Assembly (NCBI GenBank): GCA_945881865.1
Contig: CAMCVK010000001.1
Coordinates: 434,001-498,000, forward strand
Direction: 5' to 3'
Source of the DNA: Fimbriimonas ginsengisoli Gsoil 348
GTDB lineage: Bacteria > Armatimonadota > Fimbriimonadia > Fimbriimonadales > Fimbriimonadaceae
Length of the DNA stretch: 64,000 bases
Part shown: positions 26,650 through 34,496 of the stretch, one piece after another
How positions within the stretch are numbered: the first letter of the stretch is position 1
How the letters are laid out: every line of letters starts with the position of its first letter
Position numbers and translations under genes: made by a program
Notes under the pieces: generated by a model
What the model saw: the letters and a program-made list of their open reading frames with translations, nothing else
Told to the model about the DNA's origin: nothing
Database searches by the model: none

Positions 26650-27429
26650 TCAAGGCTTCCAGCGGAGCAAGCCGCTCTTGGTTTCCGCCTGGGAAAGAGC
26701 CCTCACTTGGCCGTCGGTGAAGGCGACAACCGTCTTGCCGTCGGTAAAGGTGAGCTTCTCCCTGGAACCCTCGTACAGCAGGACCGTCTTGGCCGGCTCG
26801 GCGATATCCGCCGAATTCTTTCCGGTGAGGCGATCATTGAAGGCGAACGGCTTGCCGGTTGTTCTGGAAAAGAAGACTTTAATATTCTTCACGTAAGGCT
26901 GAATCGCTGCCCGCAGTGTCGCGCTGGTCAGGCTATATTTGTTCGCGTTGTCCGATAGGTAGAGATTGATTCCGACTGCCACCACCTTGGCATTCGAAAG
27001 CGTCTCGGTGGTCCGGCTGGCCCGCTCCGCCCGGTCGAAGACGCCTCCCTGGGTGACAGAAACGCCCAGCGTTTCAAAGAACTTTTCGCTTGAGACCAAC
27101 TTCTTTGACGCAACGATCCGCCACCGCCCGGAAGACCGCACCACCTGCACCGTCTCTTCCTGAGGCTTCCCCGATTCTTTGACTTGCACGACGATTCGGC
27201 CCGAGTTACCGGATACCTTTAAGGAGATCACTTTCATCGAGAACTTGACCTCCGGCTGAATCCGCTTCATCACGGCCACCTCTTCGGAAATCACCTTGCC
27301 CCCAACGTACTGCGCGGCGATCTTTGCGTAATTTCGCTCGTTCAGGCCAGCGATCACGTTCTGGAGCGGTGTCACCGCCGGGGAATTAGACTGCAATAAG
27401 AGCAGGGCCGAGATCGCGCCAGTAAGCAT
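26650..27429 (-). CDS. Secreted pseudopilin-head-like protein, paralogue 1 of 3
   Basis: A 259-residue exported protein. A signal peptide (about 1-18) is followed by an NTF2-like or similar first domain (VIAGLNERNYAKIAAQYVGGKV) and a second region with a SNAKVVAVGINLYLSDNANKYS helix and a C-terminal VVAFTDGQVR. That helix and the F-DG end are hallmarks of DUF1559/type II pseudopilin heads (SN-x-K...D and F-x-DG), but here without the N-terminal methylated helix. An AAGGA Shine-Dalgarno precedes the ATG. It is the last of three tandem paralogues and has no copy of the shared upstream palindrome. The function is unknown. Confidence 0.78.
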   Translation of the reverse strand: MLTGAISALLLLQSNSPAVTPLQNVIAGLNERNYAKIAAQYVGGKVISEEVAVMKRIQPEVKFSMKVISLKVSGNSGRIVVQVKESGKPQEETVQVVRSSGRWRIVASKKLVSSEKFFETLGVSVTQGGVFDRAERASRTTETLSNAKVVAVGINLYLSDNANKYSLTSATLRAAIQPYVKNIKVFFSRTTGKPFAFNDRLTGKNSADIAEPAKTVLLYEGSREKLTFTDGKTVVAFTDGQVRALSQAETKSGLLRWKP

Positions 27430-27476
27430 CAGTTCCTTCTTTTTCTATTCACGAACAGCCCGCTACGGAGAGCCGG

Positions 27477-28256
27477 TCAAGGCTTCCAGCGGAGCCCGAC
27501 CGACTTCACCGTCTCCGGGGTCAGCAACCGCACATGGCCGTCCGTGAAGGCAACAACCGTCTTGCCGTCCGTAAACGTGAATCGCTCGTTCGAACCTTCA
27601 TACAGCAGAACGGTCTTCGCGGGTAGCGCAATGTCGACCGCCTTCGTCCCGGTCAGCCGCTTGTTGAAGGTGAATGGCTTGCCCGTTCCTTTGGAGAGCA
27701 AAATCTTTTCGTTCTTCAGGTACGGCAGAACGGCTCCGCTCAGATCGTCGGCCGCGAACGAGAACTTATCGTTGTGATCGCCCAGATAGAGCATCACCGC
27801 GAGTGCCGTCTGCTTTGCGTTCGACATCGTCGCGGTATTCGTGCTGGCGGTTCTAGCCTGCTTGAAGAGGCCGCCTTTTGTCACAGAAACTCCCAAGGAG
27901 TCGAAAAGACTCTGGGGAGCCGGCGTCTTCTTCAACGGAACAATTTTCCAAGTCCCCGAATCGCGCACGACGTTCACCATCTCGGACTGTTCCATGCCGG
28001 TCGCCTTTAGCCTAGCCGTCACCTTGCCGGAGTTTCCGCTCACCTGCACGGAGGTCACGGTGATCGAGAATCTGTACTCTCTCGGAAGATTCGCAAAAGC
28101 GGCTGCCTCGGAAGGGATCACCTTTCCCCCAACGTACTGCGCCGCGATCTTGGCAAATTTTCGCTCGTTCAATCCGGCAATCACGTTCTTAAGCGGTAGC
28201 GCCGCCGGGGAGTTGGATTGCAACAACAGAAGGGCCGAAATCGCCGTAATGAGCAT
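27477..28256 (-). CDS. Secreted pseudopilin-head-like protein, paralogue 2 of 3
   Basis: Also 259 residues when started at ATG 28256, which aligns with the starts of the other two (MLITAISALLLL against MLTGAIS and MLTTAIS) and follows a GATAGGAACG Shine-Dalgarno; the Met at 28268 is less likely. It is the most diverged of the three, with SNAKQTALAVMLYLGDHNDKFS and VVAFTDGHVRLLT, the latter closest to real DUF1559 heads. The palindromic element at 28292-28308 lies 36 bp upstream. Confidence 0.78.
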   Translation of the reverse strand: MLITAISALLLLQSNSPAALPLKNVIAGLNERKFAKIAAQYVGGKVIPSEAAAFANLPREYRFSITVTSVQVSGNSGKVTARLKATGMEQSEMVNVVRDSGTWKIVPLKKTPAPQSLFDSLGVSVTKGGLFKQARTASTNTATMSNAKQTALAVMLYLGDHNDKFSFAADDLSGAVLPYLKNEKILLSKGTGKPFTFNKRLTGTKAVDIALPAKTVLLYEGSNERFTFTDGKTVVAFTDGHVRLLTPETVKSVGLRWKP

Positions 28257-28291
28257 CGTTCCTATCATCTTCCATCCGCTCCCGCGGGTGG

Positions 28292-28308
28292 GTCAAACGT
28301 CCCGTTTG
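28292..28308 (-). promoter_or_regulatory. Palindromic promoter element, copy 1
   Basis: GTCAAACGTCCCGTTTG on the plus strand contains CAAACG-TCC-CGTTTG. On the minus strand its edge forms a -35-like TTGACC. The identical 17-mer lies upstream of paralogue 3 at the same distance (36 bp from ATG). Confidence 0.6.
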
Positions 28309-28319
28309 CGGGGTTCGTT

Positions 28320-29099
28320 TCAGGGCTTCCAACGCAGTGCGCTGCTCTTGACTTCGGCCGGGGTGAGCGTCCGCACTTGGCCGTCCGTAAAGGCGACCAC
28401 CGTCTTACCGTCAGTAAAAGTGAGCTTCTCCTTGGAACCTTCGTAAAGCAAAACCGTCTTGGCCGGGTCGGCGACGTCCACCAAGTTCTTTTCGGTGAGG
28501 CGATTGTTAAACGTGAACGGTCTGCCGGTCGTCCTCGAAAAGAAGACTTTTACATTCTTTACGTAGGGCAAGATCGCTACCCGAATCGTGGCGGCGGTCA
28601 AACTATATTTGTTGGCGTTATCCGATAGGTACAAATTGATTCCGACTGCCACCACCTTGGCGTTCGAAAGCGTGTCCGAAAGTCTTTTCGCTCTTTTTCC
28701 CTGGTCGAAGACGCCGCCCCTGGTGACGGAAACCCCGAACATTTCAAACAGTTTCTGGTTTGGTGCCAGATCCCTTGCCGGAACAATCTGCCATTGCCCG
28801 GAAGATCTCACGACGTTCACCGTCTCTTGCTCAGGTTTCCCTGCTTGTTTGAGTTGAACGATAATCCGGCCCGCGTTCCCCGATAGCTTTACAGAGATCA
28901 CCTTCATGGAGTACTTGACCTCCGGCCCAAGCCGCCTCATCAAGTCCGCCTCTTCGGGAATCAACTTGCCGCCAACGAACTGCGCGGCGATCTTGGCGTA
29001 ATTTCGCTCGTTGAACCCCGCAATCACGTTCCTTAATGGCAAGACCGCCGGGGAATCGGACTGCAGCAAGATCAGAGCCGAAATCGCCGTAGTGAGCAT
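28320..29099 (-). CDS. Secreted pseudopilin-head-like protein, paralogue 3 of 3
   Basis: 259 residues, closest to paralogue 1: the last 250 bp of the two genes are nearly the same at DNA level, so the duplication is recent or homogenised. It has the same order of parts: signal peptide, VIAGFNERNYAKIAAQFVGGK domain, SNAKVVAVGINLYLSDNANKYS helix and VVAFTDGQVRTL end. AGGAAG precedes ATG 29099. It is the first gene of the tandem set and is divergent from the TrpG-type gene. Confidence 0.78.
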   Translation of the reverse strand: MLTTAISALILLQSDSPAVLPLRNVIAGFNERNYAKIAAQFVGGKLIPEEADLMRRLGPEVKYSMKVISVKLSGNAGRIIVQLKQAGKPEQETVNVVRSSGQWQIVPARDLAPNQKLFEMFGVSVTRGGVFDQGKRAKRLSDTLSNAKVVAVGINLYLSDNANKYSLTAATIRVAILPYVKNVKVFFSRTTGRPFTFNNRLTEKNLVDVADPAKTVLLYEGSKEKLTFTDGKTVVAFTDGQVRTLTPAEVKSSALRWKP

Positions 29100-29134
29100 G
29101 GTTCTTCCTATCTTCCATCAACCCGGGGCCGGCT

Positions 29135-29151
29135 GTCAAACGTCCCGTTTG
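29135..29151 (-). promoter_or_regulatory. Palindromic promoter element, copy 2
   Basis: Same 17-mer as at 28292-28308, 36 bp upstream of the ATG of paralogue 3. On the minus strand the edge gives a TTGACA -35-like hexamer, so a bound protein could compete with RNA polymerase. Confidence 0.6.
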
Positions 29152-29171
29152 GCTCGGCAACCCGCCTGCGC

Positions 29172-29177
29172 TAAACT
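29172..29177 (+). promoter_or_regulatory. -10 element (TAAACT) of a putative leaderless promoter
   Basis: TAAACT ends 6 nt before ATG 29184, and no Shine-Dalgarno is present in the CTGCCC spacer. Confidence 0.5.
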
Positions 29178-29183
29178 CTGCCC

Positions 29184-29777
29184 ATGATCCTCGTCATCGA
29201 CAACTACGATTCCTTCACCTACAACCTGGTGCAGTACTTGGGGATGACGGGCGAACAGATCGAAGTCCGCCGGAACGACGAGATTGACGTTGACGGAATC
29301 AAGGCCCTCCGGCCCCAGGGCATCATGCTCTCGCCCGGGCCGTGCACCCCGAACGAATCCGGCATCTGCATCGACGTCCTCCGGTGGGCGCTAAGCCCGG
29401 ACTACGACGGAACGCCGGTATTTGGAGTGTGCCTCGGGCACCAGGCCATCGGGCTGGTGGCCGGAGGAGTCGTTCGCCAGGCACCGAACATCATGCACGG
29501 CAAGGCTTCTCCCGTAGAGCACGATGGCAAAGGCCTGTTCGCGGGCATGCCGAACCCATTTCGGGCGATTCGGTACCACTCGTTGGTCGTGACGCACGAC
29601 GGAGTTCCCCCCGGGTTCATCGTGACGGCGGAAAGCCTGGACGACCACGAGATCATGGGGCTTCGGCACGAAACACGCCCGATCGAAGGCGTGCAGTTTC
29701 ATCCGGAGTCGGTGCTCACCGAAGATGGTTTCCGAATCATCGAGAACTTCGTCGGCATGGTTCGGGCGGCGGTTTGA
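29184..29777 (+). CDS. Anthranilate/aminodeoxychorismate synthase glutamine amidotransferase
   Basis: A 197-residue class I glutamine amidotransferase of the TrpG/PabA family, which delivers ammonia for anthranilate or 4-amino-4-deoxychorismate synthesis. Motifs are DNYDSFTYNLVQYLG, LSPGPCTP, the nucleophile in VFGVCLGHQAIG, MHGK and FHPESVLTEDG with the His-Glu pair. No TrpE/PabB partner is in the window. The thymidine phosphorylase gene starts inside its stop (TTGA), which is an unusual partner for this family. Confidence 0.92.
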   Translation: MILVIDNYDSFTYNLVQYLGMTGEQIEVRRNDEIDVDGIKALRPQGIMLSPGPCTPNESGICIDVLRWALSPDYDGTPVFGVCLGHQAIGLVAGGVVRQAPNIMHGKASPVEHDGKGLFAGMPNPFRAIRYHSLVVTHDGVPPGFIVTAESLDDHEIMGLRHETRPIEGVQFHPESVLTEDGFRIIENFVGMVRAAV

Positions 29778-31069
29778 ACTTCGTCTCGATTATCGAACAG
29801 CGTCGTGACGGCGGGGTGCATTCTCCTGAAGGGCTCACATTTTTGGCCAACGGAGCGGCAGACGGGAGTATTCCCGCCTACCAACTCTCTGCGTGGCTCA
29901 TGGCCGCCTATCTGAACCCGCTGACGCTCGACGAAACCGCCGACCTCACGCGCGCAATGGCGGAATCGGGCGAAACTCTGGACCTCGCGGGCTTGCCGAA
30001 GCCGTGGGTGGACAAGCACAGCACGGGTGGGGTCGGCGATAAGTCGACGCTGGTCGCCATGCCCGTACTAGCAGCGTGCGGCCTCACCATGGTGAAGATG
30101 AGCGGCCGAGGCTTGGGATTGACCGGAGGCACCATCGACAAGTTGTCGAGTGTCGACGGTCTGCGCCTTAGCCTGTCGCCGGCGGAAATGGTCGCCCAGG
30201 CCAGGGAGATTGGCATTGTTCTCACCGGCCAGTCAACGGAGCTTGCCCCCGCCGACAAAGCCCTGTATGAGCTGCGCGACGTAACCGGAACCGTCACTTC
30301 CATTCCGTTGATCGCTAGCAGCATCCTCTGCAAAAAACTCGCCGGCGGCGCGGAGTTCATCACCTTCGATGTGAAATGTGGCAGCGGCGGCCTGGTCCAC
30401 TGCCTCTACTCCGCACAAGAGCTTGCGTATTGGTTGCAGGAAATCGGCGACCGGCTCGGCCTGAAGGTAACCGCAAAGATCAGCGATATGAGCCAGCCGC
30501 TAGGTGGTGCCTCCGGGAACGACCTAGAGGTTCAGGAGGCACAGATGGTGCTTTACGGCGACTCCTTGGATCCGGCCCAGGCGCGCTTTAGCGAGTTCGC
30601 ACGGCGGCTTTGCGCCCATACGTTGGCGTTCGCGCTGAATATTCACGAGGATGAGGCGCGGGGCCAAGTGGACGCGGTGCTATCCGACGGCCGCGCCGCC
30701 GCAAAGTGGGAACAGTGGCTTACCGCCCAGGGAGCCGCGCCGGGTCGGGTTCCGCCGAAACCGGCCCCGGTTGTGCTTGATCTCCTTGCCGAGAGAGATT
30801 TCTGGCTGGTCCGCCAAGACGCCGCCGAGATTGGCCGCGCAGTTCTAGAGCTAGGCGGGGGACGCAAAACCAAGGAGGATCGGATTGATCCTAGGGTCGG
30901 CGTTTGCGTTCACCGGCCGGTTGGTAGTCGGTTCAGTGAGGGAGAGCCGTTCGCCACCATCCACGCGGCGGACGAAGATGCCGCCGCGAGGGCGGCTAAG
31001 TCGCTTCAGGCCGCAATTGAATTCTCAAATGAGCCAGTCGCCGAAGCTCCGCTGTTCCTTAGCCCTTAG
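29774..31069 (+). CDS. Thymidine/pyrimidine-nucleoside phosphorylase
   Basis: A 431-residue nucleoside phosphorylase that splits (deoxy)thymidine or uridine with phosphate in the cytoplasm. The family signature KHSTGGVGDK, the KMSGRGLGLTGGTIDKL phosphate-site segment, SMQPTxLAPADK-like STELAPADKALYELRD and a DVKCGSGG strand are all present. I take TTG 29774 as the start, overlapping the upstream TGA; an in-frame upstream extension would add unrelated residues. The C-terminal VCVHRPVGSRFSEGEPFATIHAAD is the family's PYNP C-domain. Confidence 0.93.
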   Translation: MNFVSIIEQRRDGGVHSPEGLTFLANGAADGSIPAYQLSAWLMAAYLNPLTLDETADLTRAMAESGETLDLAGLPKPWVDKHSTGGVGDKSTLVAMPVLAACGLTMVKMSGRGLGLTGGTIDKLSSVDGLRLSLSPAEMVAQAREIGIVLTGQSTELAPADKALYELRDVTGTVTSIPLIASSILCKKLAGGAEFITFDVKCGSGGLVHCLYSAQELAYWLQEIGDRLGLKVTAKISDMSQPLGGASGNDLEVQEAQMVLYGDSLDPAQARFSEFARRLCAHTLAFALNIHEDEARGQVDAVLSDGRAAAKWEQWLTAQGAAPGRVPPKPAPVVLDLLAERDFWLVRQDAAEIGRAVLELGGGRKTKEDRIDPRVGVCVHRPVGSRFSEGEPFATIHAADEDAAARAAKSLQAAIEFSNEPVAEAPLFLSP

Positions 31070-31610
31070 TGGCGGTCGTTTTCGCGGCCTTTAGTTCCGG
31101 AAACTGGCCGACCGGCCGCCATTTCTTGCCGTCCGTAACCTCCACCATGACCTCTTTTGAGGTTCGGCTAAGAAGGAAAAACGTGAACCCGCGGCCGCCC
31201 ACCTTCACGTTTGGCGAGACTGGCCCGTCTACAAACGATTCCGGCTTCAGGCGAACGACCACCCTATTTCCGGCGCTGTGGATGTCAACTACCCGGTAAC
31301 TCGAACCAGAACCTTGGTTCTCGCCCGTGAAGAGGGCGAGAACCATCTGCTTCTTGAAGTCGAGTTGCGGGACTGGCTCCACATACATGTTCAAGGCTTG
31401 GGTCGAAATCTGATTGCCTCGACCCTTGTGACGCAGCCACATTTCTTCCCAGACCTTGGTGTCTCGGAAGAGTTCCACCGAGGCTTCTTCGACCAGCGTG
31501 TCGAGCCCGCTCTGGGAATCGATCAACTTGACCGGCGGTTCTTTCTCGGCGTTTGCCATCGCACTGGCGATCGCAATGGCCGCCCCGACTATCTTCAACG
31601 CGAGCATCAT
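31059..31610 (-). CDS. Secreted protein, PrcB C-terminal-domain-like
   Basis: A 183-residue protein with a signal peptide (about 1-21, ending AMANA). Residues about 75-165 resemble the PrcB C-terminal domain of spirochaete dentilisin-like protease complexes: LDFKKQMVLALFTGENQGSGSSYRVVDI followed by hydrophobic strands. The assignment is by pattern only. It lies 33 nt downstream of the ARC/Mpa-like ATPase gene with a GGGAG Shine-Dalgarno, so it is probably the third gene of that operon. Its 3' end overlaps the convergent phosphorylase gene by 11 bp. Confidence 0.7.
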   Translation of the reverse strand: MMLALKIVGAAIAIASAMANAEKEPPVKLIDSQSGLDTLVEEASVELFRDTKVWEEMWLRHKGRGNQISTQALNMYVEPVPQLDFKKQMVLALFTGENQGSGSSYRVVDIHSAGNRVVVRLKPESFVDGPVSPNVKVGGRGFTFFLLSRTSKEVMVEVTDGKKWRPVGQFPELKAAKTTATKG

Positions 31611-31643
31611 AAGTTTTTTGACTCCCGGCGGTCGAAAGAAGTT

Positions 31644-33308
31644 CTAGACGATCGTCTTTCGGCTGATCTCTTCGCCACGGTTTCGGCCGATCGGTCGCAC
31701 CGAAGCGACGTTTTCGGGCGCGTAGTCCAGCAGTTGCAGCCAATCTTCCATGGTGTCGGACTTTGGAAAAATCTCGTTTTCCTTGTACTCGCGGCGGACC
31801 GCGGTCTGAAGGTCTTCGAGACTAATGCCGTCGTTTCCGGTTGGATTCGAGATCGCGCGGCGGATCGCATACTCCTTCGCCCGATCCACAATGCTGCGAA
31901 TCAGGGCACCAGAAACGAGGTCCTTCAGATACAGCGTATCGCTCGACCCGTTGCGCAGCATAACCTTCAAGAATTCGTTGGGTTTTGATTTCGCCCAAAT
32001 GTCTTCCATCGTGGCCTCGACCAGTTCCTTTCGCGCGCAATCGGCGTCGCCGTTCCACTTTGCGAGCAAAGCGGGGTCAAGCGGAAGCCCGGCATGCAGG
32101 TAGATGCCGAGGATTTCTTCGCTTGCCGTTCGGTCCGGCCGGGAAATCTTGACCTTGCGGTCGATTCGGCCCGGGCGGAGAACCGCCGGGTCGATGTAGT
32201 CGGGTCGGTTGCTAGTGAGCATGAGCACGACGTTATCGAGCGTTTGCAAACCATCAAGCTCCGCGCAGAACTGCGGCACGACGGTGTTGCTGATATTCAT
32301 CAGGCGACCGCTGGACCGGGTTCGCAAAACGGACTCGGCCTCGTCCATGAAGATGAAGACCAGGCGGCCATCTTTGGCCTTTTCGCGGGCGGTCTTAAAG
32401 ATCTCGCGAACCATTCGCTCGGTCTCACCGAGCCACATGTTTAGGATCTTCGGGCCGGAGATCGCCATGAAGTACTCCTTCACCGTATGGCCAACCCGCT
32501 TCGAATACTCCTGCGTCAGGTTGTAGGCGGTAGCTTTCCCGATCATCGTCTTTCCGCAACCCGGAGGTCCGTAGAGAAGAATTCCCTTCACCGGCTTCTG
32601 CTCGAAGCGCTCGAAAATCTCAGGGTGCAATAGCGGTTGCTCGATGGTCTCTCGAATCAGCGAGATGGCCTCCTTTTGGCCACCGATATTCTCCCAAGGA
32701 AGCACGGGGACGTCTTCCAAGAAGTAATCGCGCGTCTCTTGCTTTTCGAAGTGCTCGACGGCAAAGCGACCGCTGACGTCTAGCCGAAGCTCATCGCCCG
32801 CGTGAATCTTGGTTTCGGCCAGCCCGGCTCCGCGCAAAACGATGCGGCCTTCCGAACCCGGCATGTCGTTGCCAAGCCGGATGCGCTGCTCGCCAAGCAC
32901 CTCGGAGACCTTCACGATCGGACCGGCCTCGCCCGACTCCACAAGCCCCACGATGGCGTACGACTCATTGATTCGGACCCGCTGGGAGGGCCGAAGCGCA
33001 TCGCGCTCGATCTTGTCGTCGGCGACCGAAACGTACTCCGTGTCACCCAATGCGATCAGCGCAAAGCCTTTATCTTTCTCCACCCAACGCAGGAAGATTC
33101 CGATGCGGTTCGCCGGTGCGGTCAGCTTTTCGTAGGCAGCTTCGTACTCGGCGAGGAGCTTTTCCGCTTCCTCGGCCTGCACGGACGACTTCTTCAGCGA
33201 TTCGGAGAGTTCGCTCAGCAACGCCTGCAGGCGCGGGTTGTCCTTCGGGGCGGTCTGCTGGAGTTTTTCGAGAATTTCCAGCGACTGCGCCGTTCCGGTG
33301 GGGTTCAT
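31644..33308 (-). CDS. Proteasome-associated-ATPase-like AAA protein (ARC/Mpa family)
   Basis: A 554-residue AAA ATPase. An N-terminal coiled coil (about 30-65) precedes tandem OB-like domains (about 66-195) and one AAA module with Walker A GPPGCGKT (247-254), Walker B VFIFMDEAE (317-325) and arginine fingers in LRPGRIDR. This is the ARC/Mpa layout that feeds substrates to the bacterial 20S proteasome. The C-terminus ends RKTIV and lacks the GQYL/HbYX docking tail. No prcA, prcB, pup or pafA gene is in the window. The Met at 33308 is chosen because the upstream gene ends 8 nt before it. Confidence 0.85.
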   Translation of the reverse strand: MNPTGTAQSLEILEKLQQTAPKDNPRLQALLSELSESLKKSSVQAEEAEKLLAEYEAAYEKLTAPANRIGIFLRWVEKDKGFALIALGDTEYVSVADDKIERDALRPSQRVRINESYAIVGLVESGEAGPIVKVSEVLGEQRIRLGNDMPGSEGRIVLRGAGLAETKIHAGDELRLDVSGRFAVEHFEKQETRDYFLEDVPVLPWENIGGQKEAISLIRETIEQPLLHPEIFERFEQKPVKGILLYGPPGCGKTMIGKATAYNLTQEYSKRVGHTVKEYFMAISGPKILNMWLGETERMVREIFKTAREKAKDGRLVFIFMDEAESVLRTRSSGRLMNISNTVVPQFCAELDGLQTLDNVVLMLTSNRPDYIDPAVLRPGRIDRKVKISRPDRTASEEILGIYLHAGLPLDPALLAKWNGDADCARKELVEATMEDIWAKSKPNEFLKVMLRNGSSDTLYLKDLVSGALIRSIVDRAKEYAIRRAISNPTGNDGISLEDLQTAVRREYKENEIFPKSDTMEDWLQLLDYAPENVASVRPIGRNRGEEISRKTIV

Positions 33309-33316
33309 AGGAATAA

Positions 33317-34372
33317 CTACGACGAACCGGGCCCGGTAATCCCGGTGGAGGGCAGAGTTTCCGTGGTTCCGCGCTTCAGCCGCATCACGACGTCGTGGCA
33401 AAACGCATCGACGTAGGTCTGCAGCTCGGGGCTCGCCAAAAACCGCTTTCGGAAGTCGAGGCTTCGAAGATAGACGACGTTGGGTTCCAAGCCACTCGCC
33501 TGGGCAACTTCGACCTCGGGGAGTTTTGCCACGTGGAGCATCGCGAACAGAGCGAGGTCCAACCAGCGCACGTCTGGCAGCGGTTCAAACTTCCTGGCGC
33601 GGTTAAGAATCAGGCGGCTCAGGTCCCACGCGGGCGTGTCCGAGAAGAACGGGTTGAGGACTCCGCAGGCTCTGAGGGCGCCCGCCGGACCCGCGAACGA
33701 AGACTCTTCGGCTCGAAGCCGCGTTACCGCCCCGACGATCGTGCAGCAATTCCCCACGAGGTACGAGCCGATGATCTCGGCCAGGTCGGGAAATATCTCC
33801 AGGTCCGCGACCTCGGCAAGGCGCGAGAACACCGCTTTCCGTTCGCCGACGTTCGGTTGATGAATCGGGGTGATGCGCCAGTCATCAAGGTTGGGGAGCA
33901 GCCCTTTCATGGCGCGGCTGACAGTATGAGACGTGAACGCCAGCAGCGTCGGGCGACCCGCTCGCACCCGGCGCTCGAGAATCACTCGGATCTCGTTTTT
34001 GTAACGCACTCGCTCGAAAATCTCGTGCGCGTTGTCCAGGATGAGAGGCGCGGTTGGATCGAGCCGATGGGCCGCCGACACAAGCATCTGCGGACTCAAG
34101 ACTTCCGTTTTAACCCCTTGAGTTCGCTCGAAGAGGCTCGTGACCACTTCCAAAAGGTGGGTCTTGCCCCACCCGCTCGGGCCTACGAGCGCGAGCGCCG
34201 GTTCGCACCCGCGCACGAACCGGAGACAGGCCTCAACGGCCTCAACGTTTCCGGCGTACTCGGCAAGACTGCCAAATGACAATCTGCGTTCTCCCCCGAG
34301 CACATCCGAAAGACGAGGTACAGCTTCCGCTGAAGTTTGGTTAAGGTTTGCCAAAAATTTAATGTCCCCCAT
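33317..34372 (-). CDS. DnaA-like AAA+ ATPase
   Basis: A 351-residue P-loop ATPase. The N-terminal segment is short. The AAA+ core has Walker A GPSGWGKTHLLE and a Walker B-like PLILDNAHEI, resembling DnaA/Hda/IstB-type ATPases but without the DnaA domain IV signature. The C-terminal part contains an HTH-like LPEVEVAQASGLEPNVVYL. The start at 34372 is placed by the promoter: a TTGACG-17-GACAAT pair puts the transcript start near 34391, so the earlier in-frame starts are untranscribed. It lies 8 nt upstream of the ARC/Mpa-like gene. Confidence 0.75.
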   Translation of the reverse strand: MGDIKFLANLNQTSAEAVPRLSDVLGGERRLSFGSLAEYAGNVEAVEACLRFVRGCEPALALVGPSGWGKTHLLEVVTSLFERTQGVKTEVLSPQMLVSAAHRLDPTAPLILDNAHEIFERVRYKNEIRVILERRVRAGRPTLLAFTSHTVSRAMKGLLPNLDDWRITPIHQPNVGERKAVFSRLAEVADLEIFPDLAEIIGSYLVGNCCTIVGAVTRLRAEESSFAGPAGALRACGVLNPFFSDTPAWDLSRLILNRARKFEPLPDVRWLDLALFAMLHVAKLPEVEVAQASGLEPNVVYLRSLDFRKRFLASPELQTYVDAFCHDVVMRLKRGTTETLPSTGITGPGSS

Positions 34373-34397
34373 GTTCGTATTTCTTGGCTGTACAAGG

Positions 34398-34426
34398 ATT
34401 GTCATGAATTCTTGGCCTAACGTCAA
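34398..34426 (-). promoter_or_regulatory. Sigma-70-type promoter of the DnaA-like/ARC-like operon
   Basis: On the minus strand, TTGACG (34426-34421) and GACAAT (34403-34398) are separated by exactly 17 bp. The inferred start is near 34391, leaving about a 19-nt leader. Confidence 0.6.
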
Positions 34427-34496
34427 GGGCAGAAATCGGCGGTTGATCCTTTACACGCAGGTTCGCCGCGCTTCCGTTATCTCGTTCTTTCTCGCA

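Noticed and set aside
26650-29099. Plus-strand open frames across the three paralogues
   Set aside because: They are mirror frames of the minus-strand genes; the minus frames have signal peptides, Shine-Dalgarno sequences and conserved residues among the three copies.
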